Assembly: GCA_049999725.1 (NCBI GenBank) | Contig: JBNGIS010034322.1 | Location: forward strand, 1 to 21,106 | DNA from: Haplomitrium mnioides | Taxonomy: Eukaryota; Marchantiophyta; Haplomitriopsida; Calobryales | Direction of reading: 5' to 3' | Length of the DNA stretch: 21,106 nt | Shown here: positions 7,953 through 17,188 of the stretch, piece after piece | Position numbering within the stretch: the stretch's first letter is position 1 | Layout of the letters: each line of letters starts with the position of its first letter | Position numbers and translations under genes: made by a program | Notes under the pieces: model-generated | The model's input: the letters and a program-made list of their open reading frames with translations, nothing else | Told to the model about the DNA's origin: nothing | Databases searched by the model: none

Positions 7953-9086
7953 GAAACTTAGGATTTCAAAATGTTTCTGCAGCAGCGTCCCTCTCTCATT
8001 CAAAGGATACATGATATTAACTTTAATCAACAATTCAAGTTCCAATTAAATAATTCCAAGGCAAAGATTTGGAGCAAACAATTTTCAACAGATGAATTTT
8101 GGTTACCTACGGATGGTATTTGTCAACTCAAGTGTCTATATGAAGTGGAGAGAGAAACGTTAAGTTCAATGTTGATTCCTCTCAAGGCATATTCTGAAAT
8201 CAAACAATTTCAAGAGGAAGAAAGAGAAGTGGATGCTGAGAAAGTGATATTTTCAATAAGGGACAACATAAGTGAGAATTGCTACAAGTTCTTTATAGAT
8301 TTTGATATTCAATGGTGGAATCACTTTTTTCTTTCCCAACAAGAAATTGCGGCCTACGTTCTTGAAAGAAAAAGATGAGTACTTGAAGCAGAATTTACCT
8401 TTCCACCTTCACAAATGTCTAATACTTGTAATGTTTCTCAAAATGTTTGTCTAGGTTCTTAGCTTGATGCTCAACAGACACAAGAAGATACTCTAGTATA
8501 ATAAATACTTTCTACATGTCGAGCAATCTATAATGGAGCACCTAGACCGCAAGAAGGAACTCATTCGCACAACACTTGATACAGACATAAATTTGGCAAT
8601 CTACATGAGATGAAAGCTAGAATGTTTATTTGTGTTGTTGCATCTCTAGATCCAAAGAGCAGACCATTTTGGATTGCCAAAGTTCACAAAGTTTTGTCAT
8701 TTGATAAGAAAGATCCCCCAAACCCAAATCGAGTATGTGTTCAATGGTTTGCTTATCAGGTTGAGGATGTATTTTATGGACAATACTTCCCAGAAAAAAT
8801 AATAGCAACAAAAAGGAAACACAAATCCAAGTTAAATATTGATATACTTGATATGACACAAATCACGATTCTGTCTTTTGACTTTCTTCTAATCCAAAAA
8901 AACAAATTAAAGAAAACCACTCTAAGTACCATTAAAAAAAATCTATTTGAGTACAAAAGACAAAAAACCTTCAATCTTGAAATGTTTCAAAGAGATTCAA
9001 TCTCTATCATTAACACTGAAATAGATCAAGTAAATCTTGATGAATGTTTTGAAGCTGATTCCGAAAAAGTCGAGAAAAGTGACTAA
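7953..9086 (+). pseudogene. X : degenerate ORF repeat, unknown protein
   Basis: Two open blocks belong to one decayed coding region. 7971-8378 gives 135 residues (ending near YVLERKR) and 8610-9086 gives 158 residues. Between them the reading continues in shifted frames with stops (VEQSIMEHLDRKKEL, TDINLAIYMR). The second block contains PFWIAKVHKVL, VCVQWFAYQ and VFYGQYFPEK. Their spacing recalls a small beta-barrel reader domain of the BAH or chromo-like kind, or the C-terminus of a plant DNA-transposon protein; this is a weak guess. A diverged copy lies at 724-1328. The 5' end is cut at the outer edge of the G LTR. Repetition and frameshifts argue for a mobile-element origin. Confidence 0.5.
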
Positions 9087-9678
9087 AGTAATTAAAGAAT
9101 TTTATTATATAATTTCTATTTTCAAGTATATTGTAATTAAAGATTATTATTTTAAAAAACATGAGAGAATTTTTTGAAGCAACTTGTTGAATTTTTCTGC
9201 TACCTTAAACTTTTTGCTGTAAATCATACAAAGTTGAATGTGATTCTTTGTAAATGAAACTTAAATGTGTAGTTAATATTTTCATTTGCTTTGTAAAAAT
9301 ATTTTCTTCTCCAAAATGCAAGTATGTTGTTTCCAAATTTATTGTTTTCTTGAATAGTTTAAGGTTATTGTCTCGTTAAAGCATGTGCCCAAGTTGACTA
9401 AATATTTTTGCTTGTAAGGACTTTTATATATAACTAAAAACCTTTAACGCACTTTGATTCAAATGTAGAGCTTTGCACCCATTTTACTTTTAGATTGCGA
9501 ATTAGAAATCAAAATCTTTTGTGTGCATAGAGTTTGTTGCCAAAAATAGAACGTTTATAGTCTGTATCCTTGGTTGTAGAAACGTGAACCCTATGCATGT
9601 ATAGACTTTGATTTGCAAGCGAAATGTCGTGCGTACAAAAACTCTTCTGTGAAACCTAAAACTTAAGTTCTTGCCAGT
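9087..9678. other. AT-rich non-coding sequence downstream of X
   Basis: No credible ORF or RNA gene is seen. From about 9520 it carries scattered copies of a TGTGCATAGAGTTT or TGCATGTATAGACTTTG phrase. This is the core of the palindromic unit found in large arrays at 15.2 and 17.2 kb. Confidence 0.5.
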
Positions 9679-9782
9679 CTTTGTTGTGGAGTGTTCAGAT
9701 GGTGAGTTCGGATTCCTATGCGTGAATAGACTTTGGGGTGGAGTGTTCACATGTTGAGCTTGGATTCCTATGCGGGGATAGA
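9679..9782. repeat. Two 52-bp tandem units carrying the palindrome-related core
   Basis: Units 9679-9730 and 9731-9782 align without gaps over GTGGAGTGTTC, GAG-TTGGATTCCTATGCG and ATAGACTTTG, and a partial third unit follows. Each holds one GATTCCTATGCG-ATAGACTT element, close to the array unit seen near 17358. The 52-bp length is near twice the 24-26 bp array period. Confidence 0.65.
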
Positions 9783-10057
9783 CTTTGAGGTGGAAGTCCA
9801 AGCCTTTCACAAGTTCTACTTCTCATATACAACCTTCAAGCTTCTTCATACAAAGACTACCGATTACAACTTAGTTTGTACACAAGTCATAAACTCTTTT
9901 GTAGATCTTGAGACCTTTGTTTGGTTGAATCAAGTCTAAAACTTGGAGATATTTCTTGTTTAAACTTTTAATTCAATCTCTTTAGCTACTGCCTTTTTGA
10001 TTCTGTACTATGATATGTTTGTGTACATGCTTCATTGAATTATAAAATATTTTTAAA
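9783..10057. other. AT-rich stretch, no gene seen
   Basis: The stretch contains only short ORFs with no recognisable motif. It leads into the R1 repeat, where a TG start can be aligned with the start of R2. Confidence 0.4.
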
Positions 10058-10683
10058 TGTTGAAACCTTTTTTAAAGCCCACGTTAACTTTTGCGTGCAT
10101 GGATTTTCAACTACAAGTGAAAGCTTCTTCCTTACTTGAACTTTAAAATAGAGCTCATAAATCTATGCAATGTTTCATTTTTTTTTTTTTACGATTGCAA
10201 ACTCATTCCCTTGACTTCTAGTCCTATTGGGCTTTTTCTTTATGTTTTGTAATTTGTTTTCCAAAAAAAACGTTTGTAAGAGCACAATGTTTACGTGTGC
10301 ATAGAGTTTATGCAATCAAAAATATTTGAAAATAGTTTCTTGTAACTTGTATTTCAATGTTTGGGCATAGAATTGCAGTCAATGATAAATGCAAATTTTT
10401 GGTGAAAACTTACCATAATTTTTATGCTTTTCATCAAATTTGAGTTTTCCAATATTTTCATAAAAACTAATAATATTGATTGATTTTGCATAACAAAATT
10501 GACTCTTGCTCTATCATGTTTGTTGAAACGGCCAAAAACAAACCTCAAAAATTCATGTACCTTTTGTTTTTAAAAAGTATCCTCGTTTTTTATGTTTTTT
10601 GAGCTAAAAAATCACAATTTTCCAAAAAAAAAAACATTTCCTGTTTTGAGTAGCTTGCTCCTAGTTCAAAGTAGCAGCTATTA
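10058..10683. repeat. R1 : left copy of a direct repeat (about 620 bp)
   Basis: R1 aligns with 13968-14584 in the same orientation. Landmarks are AAGCTTCTT-CTTGAACTT-AAAATAGAGCT, ATGCAATGTTT, TTTTTGTGAAAAC-TACCATAAT, CTCTATCA and GTTCAAAGTAGCA-CTATT. Identity is moderate (about 75-80% by eye). Both begin TG(C/T)TGAAA. R1 and R2 sit on either side of the decayed minus-strand Copia segment. Single palindrome-core motifs occur inside (GCGTGCATGGATTT near 10090, GTGTGCATAGAGTTT near 10295). Confidence 0.65.
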
Positions 10684-10689
10684 GAAGAT

Positions 10690-11800
10690 GTAATAGGATG
10701 AGATTTATGTGCTTTGATGCAAAAGTATGCCATCTTGTAGGCACTCAAGTTGAAGGCCTAAACAATAAGTGGTGTGGCCAATATACTTTATATTAAAGAT
10801 ATTCTAAAAACATTATAATGGTATGCTCAAGTAAGGATTTATGACTAAAAAGAATAGTATCATCAACATATATGACAACAATTATAAATTCATTGTTGAT
10901 ATGTCTAATAAATAAGCATGGCGTAATGTCGTCATGAGAAAAACCCAAAGCTAACATCTCTTCCTGAAATCTCTGATACCATACTTTGCCACTTTGCTTA
11001 AGTCCATATATACATTGCATGATCGAGACTGCATATCCATCCTTGGTCACATGCATGGATTGATGCTCATGAGAGGCTAAAGGCCTACTCGCTAATATCC
11101 CCATCGTAAGGACTATAGGTCCACGTCCAATAGTCACTCTATTGGGCTTCATAATGGTATGGTGTGTAGAAGTAGATGTATGGCTTTGAGGTTTCCTCTT
11201 GGAGACATGCTCCCCCTGAATATGATGGATATTCCTGGCAATTAGCTCTTGGAGTGCTCTCATATAAATCTAGATATCTAATATGTCATAAAGGTATGTT
11301 GTCACTACATCCATCTGATGTATCATGATCTCATGTTCTAGAGAAAAGACAACTAGGAATCGATAAGTGATGGCATCTATGACAATGCCATATATGAGAT
11401 CAAAGTCTTTCCCAGATATCTATGTATAGCATTTGGCTACAAGACGTCTATTATATCTGACAATTTTGCCTTCAATATTTTGCTTTTCGACAAATATCCA
11501 CCGATAGCCTATTAGGTAGGTGTCAGAAGGTGTGGGAATAGTATGTCTGAACACTTTTCTTTGGATCATAGAATCGAATTCTGAATTCATTGCTTTTTTC
11601 CACTCCAACCAATTAGAGCAAACTTGTGACTTTTTAACAATCATTGGATCGGGGGGAGTAGCAGAAATAGTTTGAGGAATCATATATGAAAAATGATTAT
11701 CTATTTGCAAACTCTCTATCTTCCATATGGCTCTAGTATTCATATAAAGAATACAAATTTCTTCATTCTCTGGAGTCTCTATAGGAGAAACAATTGGTGG

Positions 11801-11850
<50 letters not shown>
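10690..11850 (-). pseudogene. Copia reverse transcriptase remnant
   Basis: The reading on the minus strand gives WLEWKKAMNSE, IGYRWIFVEKQNIEGKIVRY, LVAKCYT, QMDVVTTYLYDILD, IYGLKQSGKVWYQRF and the catalytic YVDD box (about 10859-10870). A short CLGLQLE-LQDGILLHQST segment follows, after which homology ends near 10690. These are the successive conserved blocks of Copia reverse transcriptase. At least two stops interrupt it. About 80 residues separate IYM from IYGLKQ where about 30 are usual, so an insertion is present. A TA-repeat tract lies at its upstream edge, and RNase H is absent. Confidence 0.85.
11804..11850. repeat. (TA)n microsatellite, about 23 repeats
   Basis: An uninterrupted TA/AT tract of 47 bases lies in the Copia remnant, between the linker and the reverse transcriptase. 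It accounts for the Ile-Tyr runs in the translations. Confidence 0.95.
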
Positions 11851-11852
<2 letters not shown>

Positions 11853-12063
11853 CGATGATGGCACATCTGTAGAGGGCAATATCCTTTGAGGCAAAACTTT
11901 TTTGTAGGGGTTGAGAGTCTTTGGCACCGAACGGATGTCTTCTCTTTACCCTTGGTAGTTGATCATGTGTTGGATTTGTCAACTCTTGCAAACATACATG
12001 GATATTCTCAACATGTATGGGTGATCTAGCCACCTTTGCAATCTCATTAAATGAGTTTGGCAA
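11851..12063 (-). pseudogene. Copia integrase/RT linker remnant
   Basis: The minus strand encodes MPNSFNEIAKVARSPIHVEN and later PRVKRRHPFGAKDSQP. The KR-R-P-G-KD motif is a well-conserved marker of the region between integrase and reverse transcriptase in a group of plant Copia elements. Confidence 0.7.
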
Positions 12064-12090
12064 TTGTTTGACTGTCTTAGTTAAATATAA

Positions 12091-12780
12091 TTACCTCTTG
12101 ACTTCATCCTCACACTCTCTAGTTCTTTGATCAATCCATAAAGTGGATGATGTCACCCATTGTACTTCTTTCGGTATTGAGGATAATATATTTTGTTCCT
12201 CAAATATAGATGGAAAGATGTTCTCATAGAAATGGAAATATGCAAATCTGGATTGGAAAACAATTGCTTTGGATGGTTCCAAATAGTGTATAATCGAAGG
12301 AGAGTCATATCTTGTATATGCTTTTTTGTCTTTGAGAACCTATCTTAGTCTGTTTTGGACCCATAATAGATACAAGAACTTGGCATCTGAAAACTCAAAG
12401 GTGAGATAAGTCAGGAGTAGTCCTGAAGGCAATTTGGTGAGGAGTCAAGGAATGAAATGATGATGGCCGATATTTCAATAAAATCATCAAAGTTCTTTGA
12501 TGTAAACTCTCACACATTGTCCACTCTTAGAATCTTGATTGAGTTATCCGGAAATTAAGCTTTTAAGTTCAAAATATGTACAAGAATTCTAGTAAAGACT
12601 AAATTTTGGGTAGAAAGCAAAGAGTCTTGTGACCACTCTAATGAAGCGCATATGTTAACGAAAAAATATTGAAATGGGCCACTTGGTAGGTCTATTAGAG
12701 CACAAACAACATGCATTTGTTCAAGAAATTTTGGTTTATCTATAATAGTCTTGGATATCATTGGTCGAAGGACTAATTTC
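12091..12780 (-). pseudogene. Copia integrase remnant with internal deletion
   Basis: KPKFLEQMH, LPSGPFQYFFV, LEWSQDSLLSTQN and LNLKA-FPDNSIKILRVDN-EFTS follow each other like a Copia integrase core. The first catalytic Asp position reads VVCAL and is lost; the second (VDN-EFTS) is kept. Sequence then jumps near 12360-12450 to YDSPSIIHYLEPSKAIVFQS and the RTRECEDEVKR tail. The segment that normally carries the catalytic Glu is missing. Confidence 0.75.
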
Positions 12781-13320
12781 CCTTTAGAACATGCGCTGCA
12801 TGGCTACATAATTGATCGGGAGCTAGCGCTAGTGGGAATGTGTCAGGTGACTTTCATTGTCTTATGAAACATGACACAACCTGGATGTTCCAAACGTTTG
12901 TGCCATACCTCTGATTGATTGGTTTGTAGTGCAACGGTATGAATAGTATAGATTTGCGTGACATAGAATCCAAGCGGGTAGGCAAACAATGTTTCTTTTA
13001 TTATCACACTCTGAGGAGTCTTTTGCAAATTGTGTAGGACTTCTTGATCTCTACGAATGCTAGTATGAATATGGAAGTCATGTCTTGTTTGTCCTTAAAA
13101 CTTATCAAATTCCTAGTAGCACTATGAGCAAAAATGAAAATTTTAATATTCAAGACTATCCCTTGCGGTAAAATGATCTTCGCAGGTCCATATCCTTCTT
13201 CAAGATTATTACTCCCCATGATTGTCATCATCCGCCGACTAGATGATGTAAATATGTGAGAAATACGATCTGCATTTCAAGATTGTATAAGTTCTTCTAC
13301 TATCAATGATGCAAGCTCTG
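12780..13320 (-). pseudogene. Copia protease and gag-pre-integrase remnant
   Basis: IIDSRRTYTIL (13278-13311) stands where a protease DSGTTHTIL-like site is expected; the Asp is kept but the Gly-Thr is changed. MGSNNLEEGYGPAKIILPQG and LISFKD follow. VWHKRLEHPG (12843-13028) is the gag-pre-integrase HxxxH-type segment. Frames shift between these pieces. Confidence 0.7.
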
Positions 13321-13340
13321 TTTTCCTAAAGAGGAAGGAT

Positions 13341-13885
13341 CTAAAAATTGCATGTGATCGCATGGTTTTCTGCAAGATCTATATCATTCTCGATGTAGTC
13401 ACTCAAGGTCTCATCATTTTCCAAAAAGGTACCATGAGTTTCTAGTTGTATAACATTGTGTTTACTGTAGTTGCATAAGAAAACCAGATGTGTAGGGATT
13501 CTACACCTCTTTTGAGTGTCATTGTGCTCCATATCTAAAGCATACAATTGTTGTAGGAGGATGACTTGTAATTGGTGCAGATTGATTCATAGTAGAAGGT
13601 TTGCCACCTCTACTTCCTCTTGTATAAGAATGACCACATGTAGTTCGGCCTCTCTCTCTCCCATTGAATACTTGTCCTTGGCATGCAGTGGGGAATCTGC
13701 CCCTTCTAGAAGCTTGTCTTCCACTGGTGTAATTGGCTCTTCTATTGGAAGTGCCTCTATTAAATGCACGTATAGAATAAAACATTTTAGGAGGCTGAGA
13801 TATGTGCAATGTGCTAGGTGGTCTGACTTTAGAGTTCTTCAATAATAGCTCTTTATGCTTCTCAACAAGTAGTATATAAGCTATA
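13341..13885 (-). pseudogene. Copia Gag C-terminus with broken zinc knuckle
   Basis: The minus strand begins ILLVEKHKELLLKNSKVRPP, then a Gly/Arg-rich tract (13590-13750), then CFRYGAQ-stop-H. This corresponds to a CFRCGxxGH zinc knuckle whose second Cys became Tyr and whose Gly codon became TGA. The NPYTSGFL that follows corresponds to a T-P-K-H-L-type post-knuckle segment. Confidence 0.7.
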
Positions 13886-13967
13886 ACTTAAATATTAACT
13901 ATAAGCATTATACCTTGACATATATGAATCTCTAAATTATTAAAGATTTTGAATAATAATATATTAT
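13886..13967. other. AT-rich junction between Copia remnant and R2
   Basis: No primer binding site for a minus-strand element is found here, which argues against R2 being the Copia 5' LTR. Confidence 0.4.
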
Positions 13968-14584
13968 TGCTGAAATGTGCCCACTTCAACCTTTACACAT
14001 ATCAATTTCAAACTACAAAGAAAAGCTTCTTTCTTGCTTGAACTTCAAAATAGAGCTATGAAATCCATGCAATGTTTGGCTTTGTTGGTTATTGTGCCTT
14101 GGGATTCCAAACTCATTCCTTCGACTTCTAGTACGTTTGGGTTTTTTCCTCAAGTTTTTTGTTTTGTTTTCAAAAAATAGATTTTTAGTAACACTATGTC
14201 TATGCGCGCATATAGTTTTTGCAACCAATTTTCCTTTAAATAGCTTATTCTGACGTATGTTTTAATTTTTGGGCTTTGAAATGTAGTCAATGAGAAATGC
14301 AAGTTTTTTGTGAAAACATACCATAATCTTTATACTTTTCATTGATTATTTTCTATATTTTCATAAAAACTAACAATATTGTTCAATTTTGTATAATGAA
14401 ATTGATACTTTCTCTATCAAGCTTTTTCAAATGGCAAAATATGAGGTTAAAAAACTTACATAGTTTTTGTTTTTGAAAAATAATCTCATTTTCTTTGTTT
14501 TTTGAGCTTGAAAACTAAGTTTTTTCCGGAAACAAAAAATTTCTATTTTGAGTAGCATGTTCTTGGTTCAAAGTAGCAACTATT
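13968..14584. repeat. R2 : right copy of the direct repeat
   Basis: This is the partner of R1, in the same orientation. It carries one palindrome-core motif (CTATGCGCGCATATAG near 14198). The last 70 bases overlap the end of a minus-strand open stretch (14515-14787). It may be part of a larger repeat family that also carries the palindromic arrays. Confidence 0.65.
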
Positions 14585-15060
14585 GACTTTGAAAAGAGCA
14601 TACTTGTTGAGGCTAAACTACTGCAAAAAAAAAAAATAACAATAGAAGACCAAAACTTTAATGTTGTAATTGCTGCAAAAGATGAAACCATATCAAAAAT
14701 ATCATTCTTTGTAAAGGGTTGTGAATCATCATGCTTGTATCTCTTAAGGTTGTAACTATAAAGAATGTCAACAATGGCAAGAGTCAAACCTTATGGTTTC
14801 TCTAACCCATTAAGTTGTCACACATTGGGCTCCCTCTGAACTTGGTTAAATGCCACATTGAGAATATCTACCTAGGATTGCAAATCAGAGTCCTTATTAG
14901 CACCTCCCTCCAAGAGAGGACAACAACTTCATTCTACTGCTTGGCTTTTGACTCTCTAGTTATCTGACAATGAAGTAGAAAACCAGAAGGGTAAGAGACC
15001 AAGGTTGGAGCTTGTTTTTGATCTTAAGTGTGCTCTTTAGCCTCGGTTTCCTTTTTGCAT
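14515..15060 (-). pseudogene. Coding remnant, unknown family (downstream part)
   Basis: The minus strand has VDILNVAFNQVQREPNV, QLNGLEKP and then an open 90-residue stretch with LTLAIVDILYSYNLKRYKHD and QPFTKNDIFDMVSSFAAITT. Several stops separate the pieces. It is protein-like but I recognise no family. It may be the continuation of the remnant at 15640-17120, split by the palindromic array at 15159-15576. Confidence 0.35.
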
Positions 15061-15158
15061 TTGGAAACTATTGTTAAAAATTTGCAAGTTGATGTTTGAA
15101 AGTTTTATCACTCTGAAAAAGAAAACAAGTAGTAAATCAACAATAGAAAGCTAGATAG

Positions 15159-15576
15159 GAATCTATGCGTGTGTGAACTTCAAAGAGTCCAAGCACCATG
15201 ATTTTAAAGAGTTTATATGTGCATGGACTAGTCTAGGCATACAAGGACACAAGTAGTCCATACACATATAGACTATGCAGAGTTTATGTGTGCATGGAAT
15301 GAAAGAAGTCCAAGCACTTGGACACTTTGAAGTTCATGCAAGCATAGACTTCTTGAGTCTCTCCAAGCTTGAAATTTCTTTATTTTATGTGCGCATAGAC
15401 TCTACATAGTCCATACGCATTTGGACTCTTTATTCCATGCATATTTAGACTCTTTAGGCCATGTGTGCATGGAATGAAGGTAGTCTACGTGTCTTTGAAC
15501 TAAAGAGTCAAAGCGCCAAAGGAGTAAAGAGTTCATGTGCTCATGGACTCCAAAGAGTTCATATGCACATGCTATA
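15159..15576. repeat. Array A : about 17 degenerate palindromic units, period 24-26 bp
   Basis: Unit starts are near 15159, 15185, 15209, 15229, 15254, 15280, 15305, 15330, 15354, 15381, 15407, 15431, 15455, 15481, 15505, 15529 and 15555. Each unit approximates a 9-base arm GAGTCCATG, a centre of about four bases, and the complementary arm CATGGACTC. Good examples are 15529-15550 (one arm mismatch) and 15308-15323 (GTCCAAG-CA-CTTGGAC, perfect). Units are separated by two to four bases. Confidence 0.8.
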
Positions 15577-15639
15577 AATTGTGAGAAGATTAATAATTTC
15601 AAAAGAAAAAATGAACTTGAAATAATTTCAAATAGAAAA

Positions 15640-17120
15640 AAAACTTACCAACAATTTTTCAAAACTTAGATAGAACGAGGACATTTTTTATTGCCTTTTG
15701 GATGAGATATTTGATTCTTGCTTATTTCCAGGTGGTATATTACACCATCAAACAAAAGGATTTCATCATCATGACCAAAACTTTGTGCCTCCTTAGTTGT
15801 GGATACATTTCTTCAATCAAAAGCTCTTCGATTTTCACTCTCTTCAAAATAGAAAATTGATCTCTTCAAAACACCCTAAATAGATCACCAAGGCATCCAC
15901 TTCATGTCTTCTACTTGCAAAGAACCTTTGGCTTTAGGATTTAGGCCTTTGACCAAGTTTTTCTCCAATATTACAAAAATACTCAGTTGCAGCTCCTACA
16001 GCTGTATATTATGGAAAGCTAATTGAAACTAGTTATCTTGAGAAGCTAAAGTCTTCTCAATGGTGAACTTTGGTTTGATTTCCAAAGTCTTCAAAACCAA
16101 CTCTTGCTTTTACTTTTGGGATGAGATCATCCCACTCTCCATAAACCTTTGATGCCAATACTTGACCTTTTGAATATAGATCATCTCTAATTGGTACCAT
16201 TGGTTATAGTTGTCATCACTTGCAAAAAATTGGGTTCATATTGGTGTGAGCCCCATGCAAAAGTGATAATTGCAAAGAAACAATATTAGACTATTTGCTT
16301 TGCATTTGGTGATCAAAAGTTGCCTTGCAACAATTCTATAATTGCCTCTAGCAATATTTTAATGGTACTTGTTAAGGTTTGTTATACCTTTGACTTGTTC
16401 TTCAAACCATACTTGGAGTTCACGACCACTACAACAAATGAGTGGGCGTACTTGTTTGTCAGCATCCTCTGGGCAAGTAGATCCATGAAGTCCTTGTTTA
16501 AATGTCTTGTTTGGAAAGACCCCTAGTTGTCCATTCTAAGCTTTTGCAGATTTAGGTTTTCTAGCCAAATAGTTATTGTCTTTTTACAAATCCTGTAGTG
16601 CTAGATAGCAGACTCGTGGATTTTGTTTTTGTCTTCCTTAGAAAATGTTTGAGGATCCATCTGCTTCCTCTACAGAAATGTTATAAGCCTCTTGCACACT
16701 TGTTGCTTTGATCATAAAGTTGGTTTTTGTTGCATAGGCTCAAGCTCAACCTCTTCTTCATAGTTGCTCAAAGAGAAAGAAGACAGAGAAGGCGTAGAAG
16801 ATCTTCGAGAAGATGGTGAATAGACTAGCTCCTCACAAATCGTTTGTTCTTACACAAGCTTTTGTTTTTTTAAAGATGGTTTTTTCTTTGTTGAGCTTTT
16901 TGCTGACTCTACTCCTTTTCTTTTCTTTGGAGTCGAGGGTCAACTAGTGGCTCCAATTGTAAAAATTGCCACACTGGGATGAGAAACACATTGCGCAAGG
17001 CTCAATCCAGGTTTAGTCTTCAAAATCTTTTGAGTGAATGCACATTTGATGAAATCCATTTCCACCCACTTTGCAATTGGGTATGTGTTGACAAAATTGG
17101 AAAGAAATTGCAAAAATTTG
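15640..17120 (-). pseudogene. Coding remnant, unknown family (upstream part)
   Basis: The minus strand from about 17116 is open for about 60 codons (KFLQFLSNFVNTYPIAKWVE, CAFTQKILKTKPGLSLAQCV, SHPSVAIFTIGATS). After a TGA comes a Lys-rich tract (PSTPKKRKG, SSTKKKPSLKKQKLV), then RRSSTPSLSSFSLSNYEEE. A stretch including DFMDLLAQRMLTNKYAHSFV and VNSKYGLKNKSKV lies at about 16320-16526. Further down, LIPKVK and GFEDFGNQTKVHH are recognisable in shifted frames. Stops are frequent but the text is clearly protein-like. I recognise no family; it may be a retroelement accessory ORF or a plant mobile-element protein. Array B lies just upstream and array A just downstream. Confidence 0.45.
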
Positions 17121-17188
17121 AAACATAAAAAATGTATTAGAATAAAAAAAAAATTGAAAAATAAATGACAAGACCAAACAAAATTGAC

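Larger units (their letters stand above)
10685..13885 (-). mobile_element. Decayed minus-strand Copia retrotransposon, internal part only
   Basis: From high to low coordinates the order is Gag C-terminus with zinc knuckle, protease, gag-pre-integrase, integrase core, a KRRHPFGAKD linker and reverse transcriptase. This order is diagnostic of Ty1/Copia. Both ends are missing: the N-terminal Gag, the RNase H and any recognisable Copia LTRs. Many stops and shifts show it is dead. It lies between R1 and R2. Confidence 0.85.

Noticed and set aside
7953-9086. X as a functional host gene
   Set aside because: A diverged copy lies 7 kb away, frames are broken, and its 5' end is cut by an LTR.
9502-9810. 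102-codon minus-strand ORF
   Set aside because: It spans the 52-bp tandem repeat and shows repeat-driven text with no family motif.
13516-13845. 109-codon plus-strand ORF
   Set aside because: It is antisense to the Gly/Arg-rich tract and zinc knuckle of the Copia Gag, and composition bias explains its openness.
10058-14584. R1 and R2 as the LTRs of the minus-strand Copia element
   Set aside because: No primer binding site next to R2 and no polypurine tract next to R1, and the Copia part lacks the N-terminal Gag and the RNase H that should adjoin LTRs.
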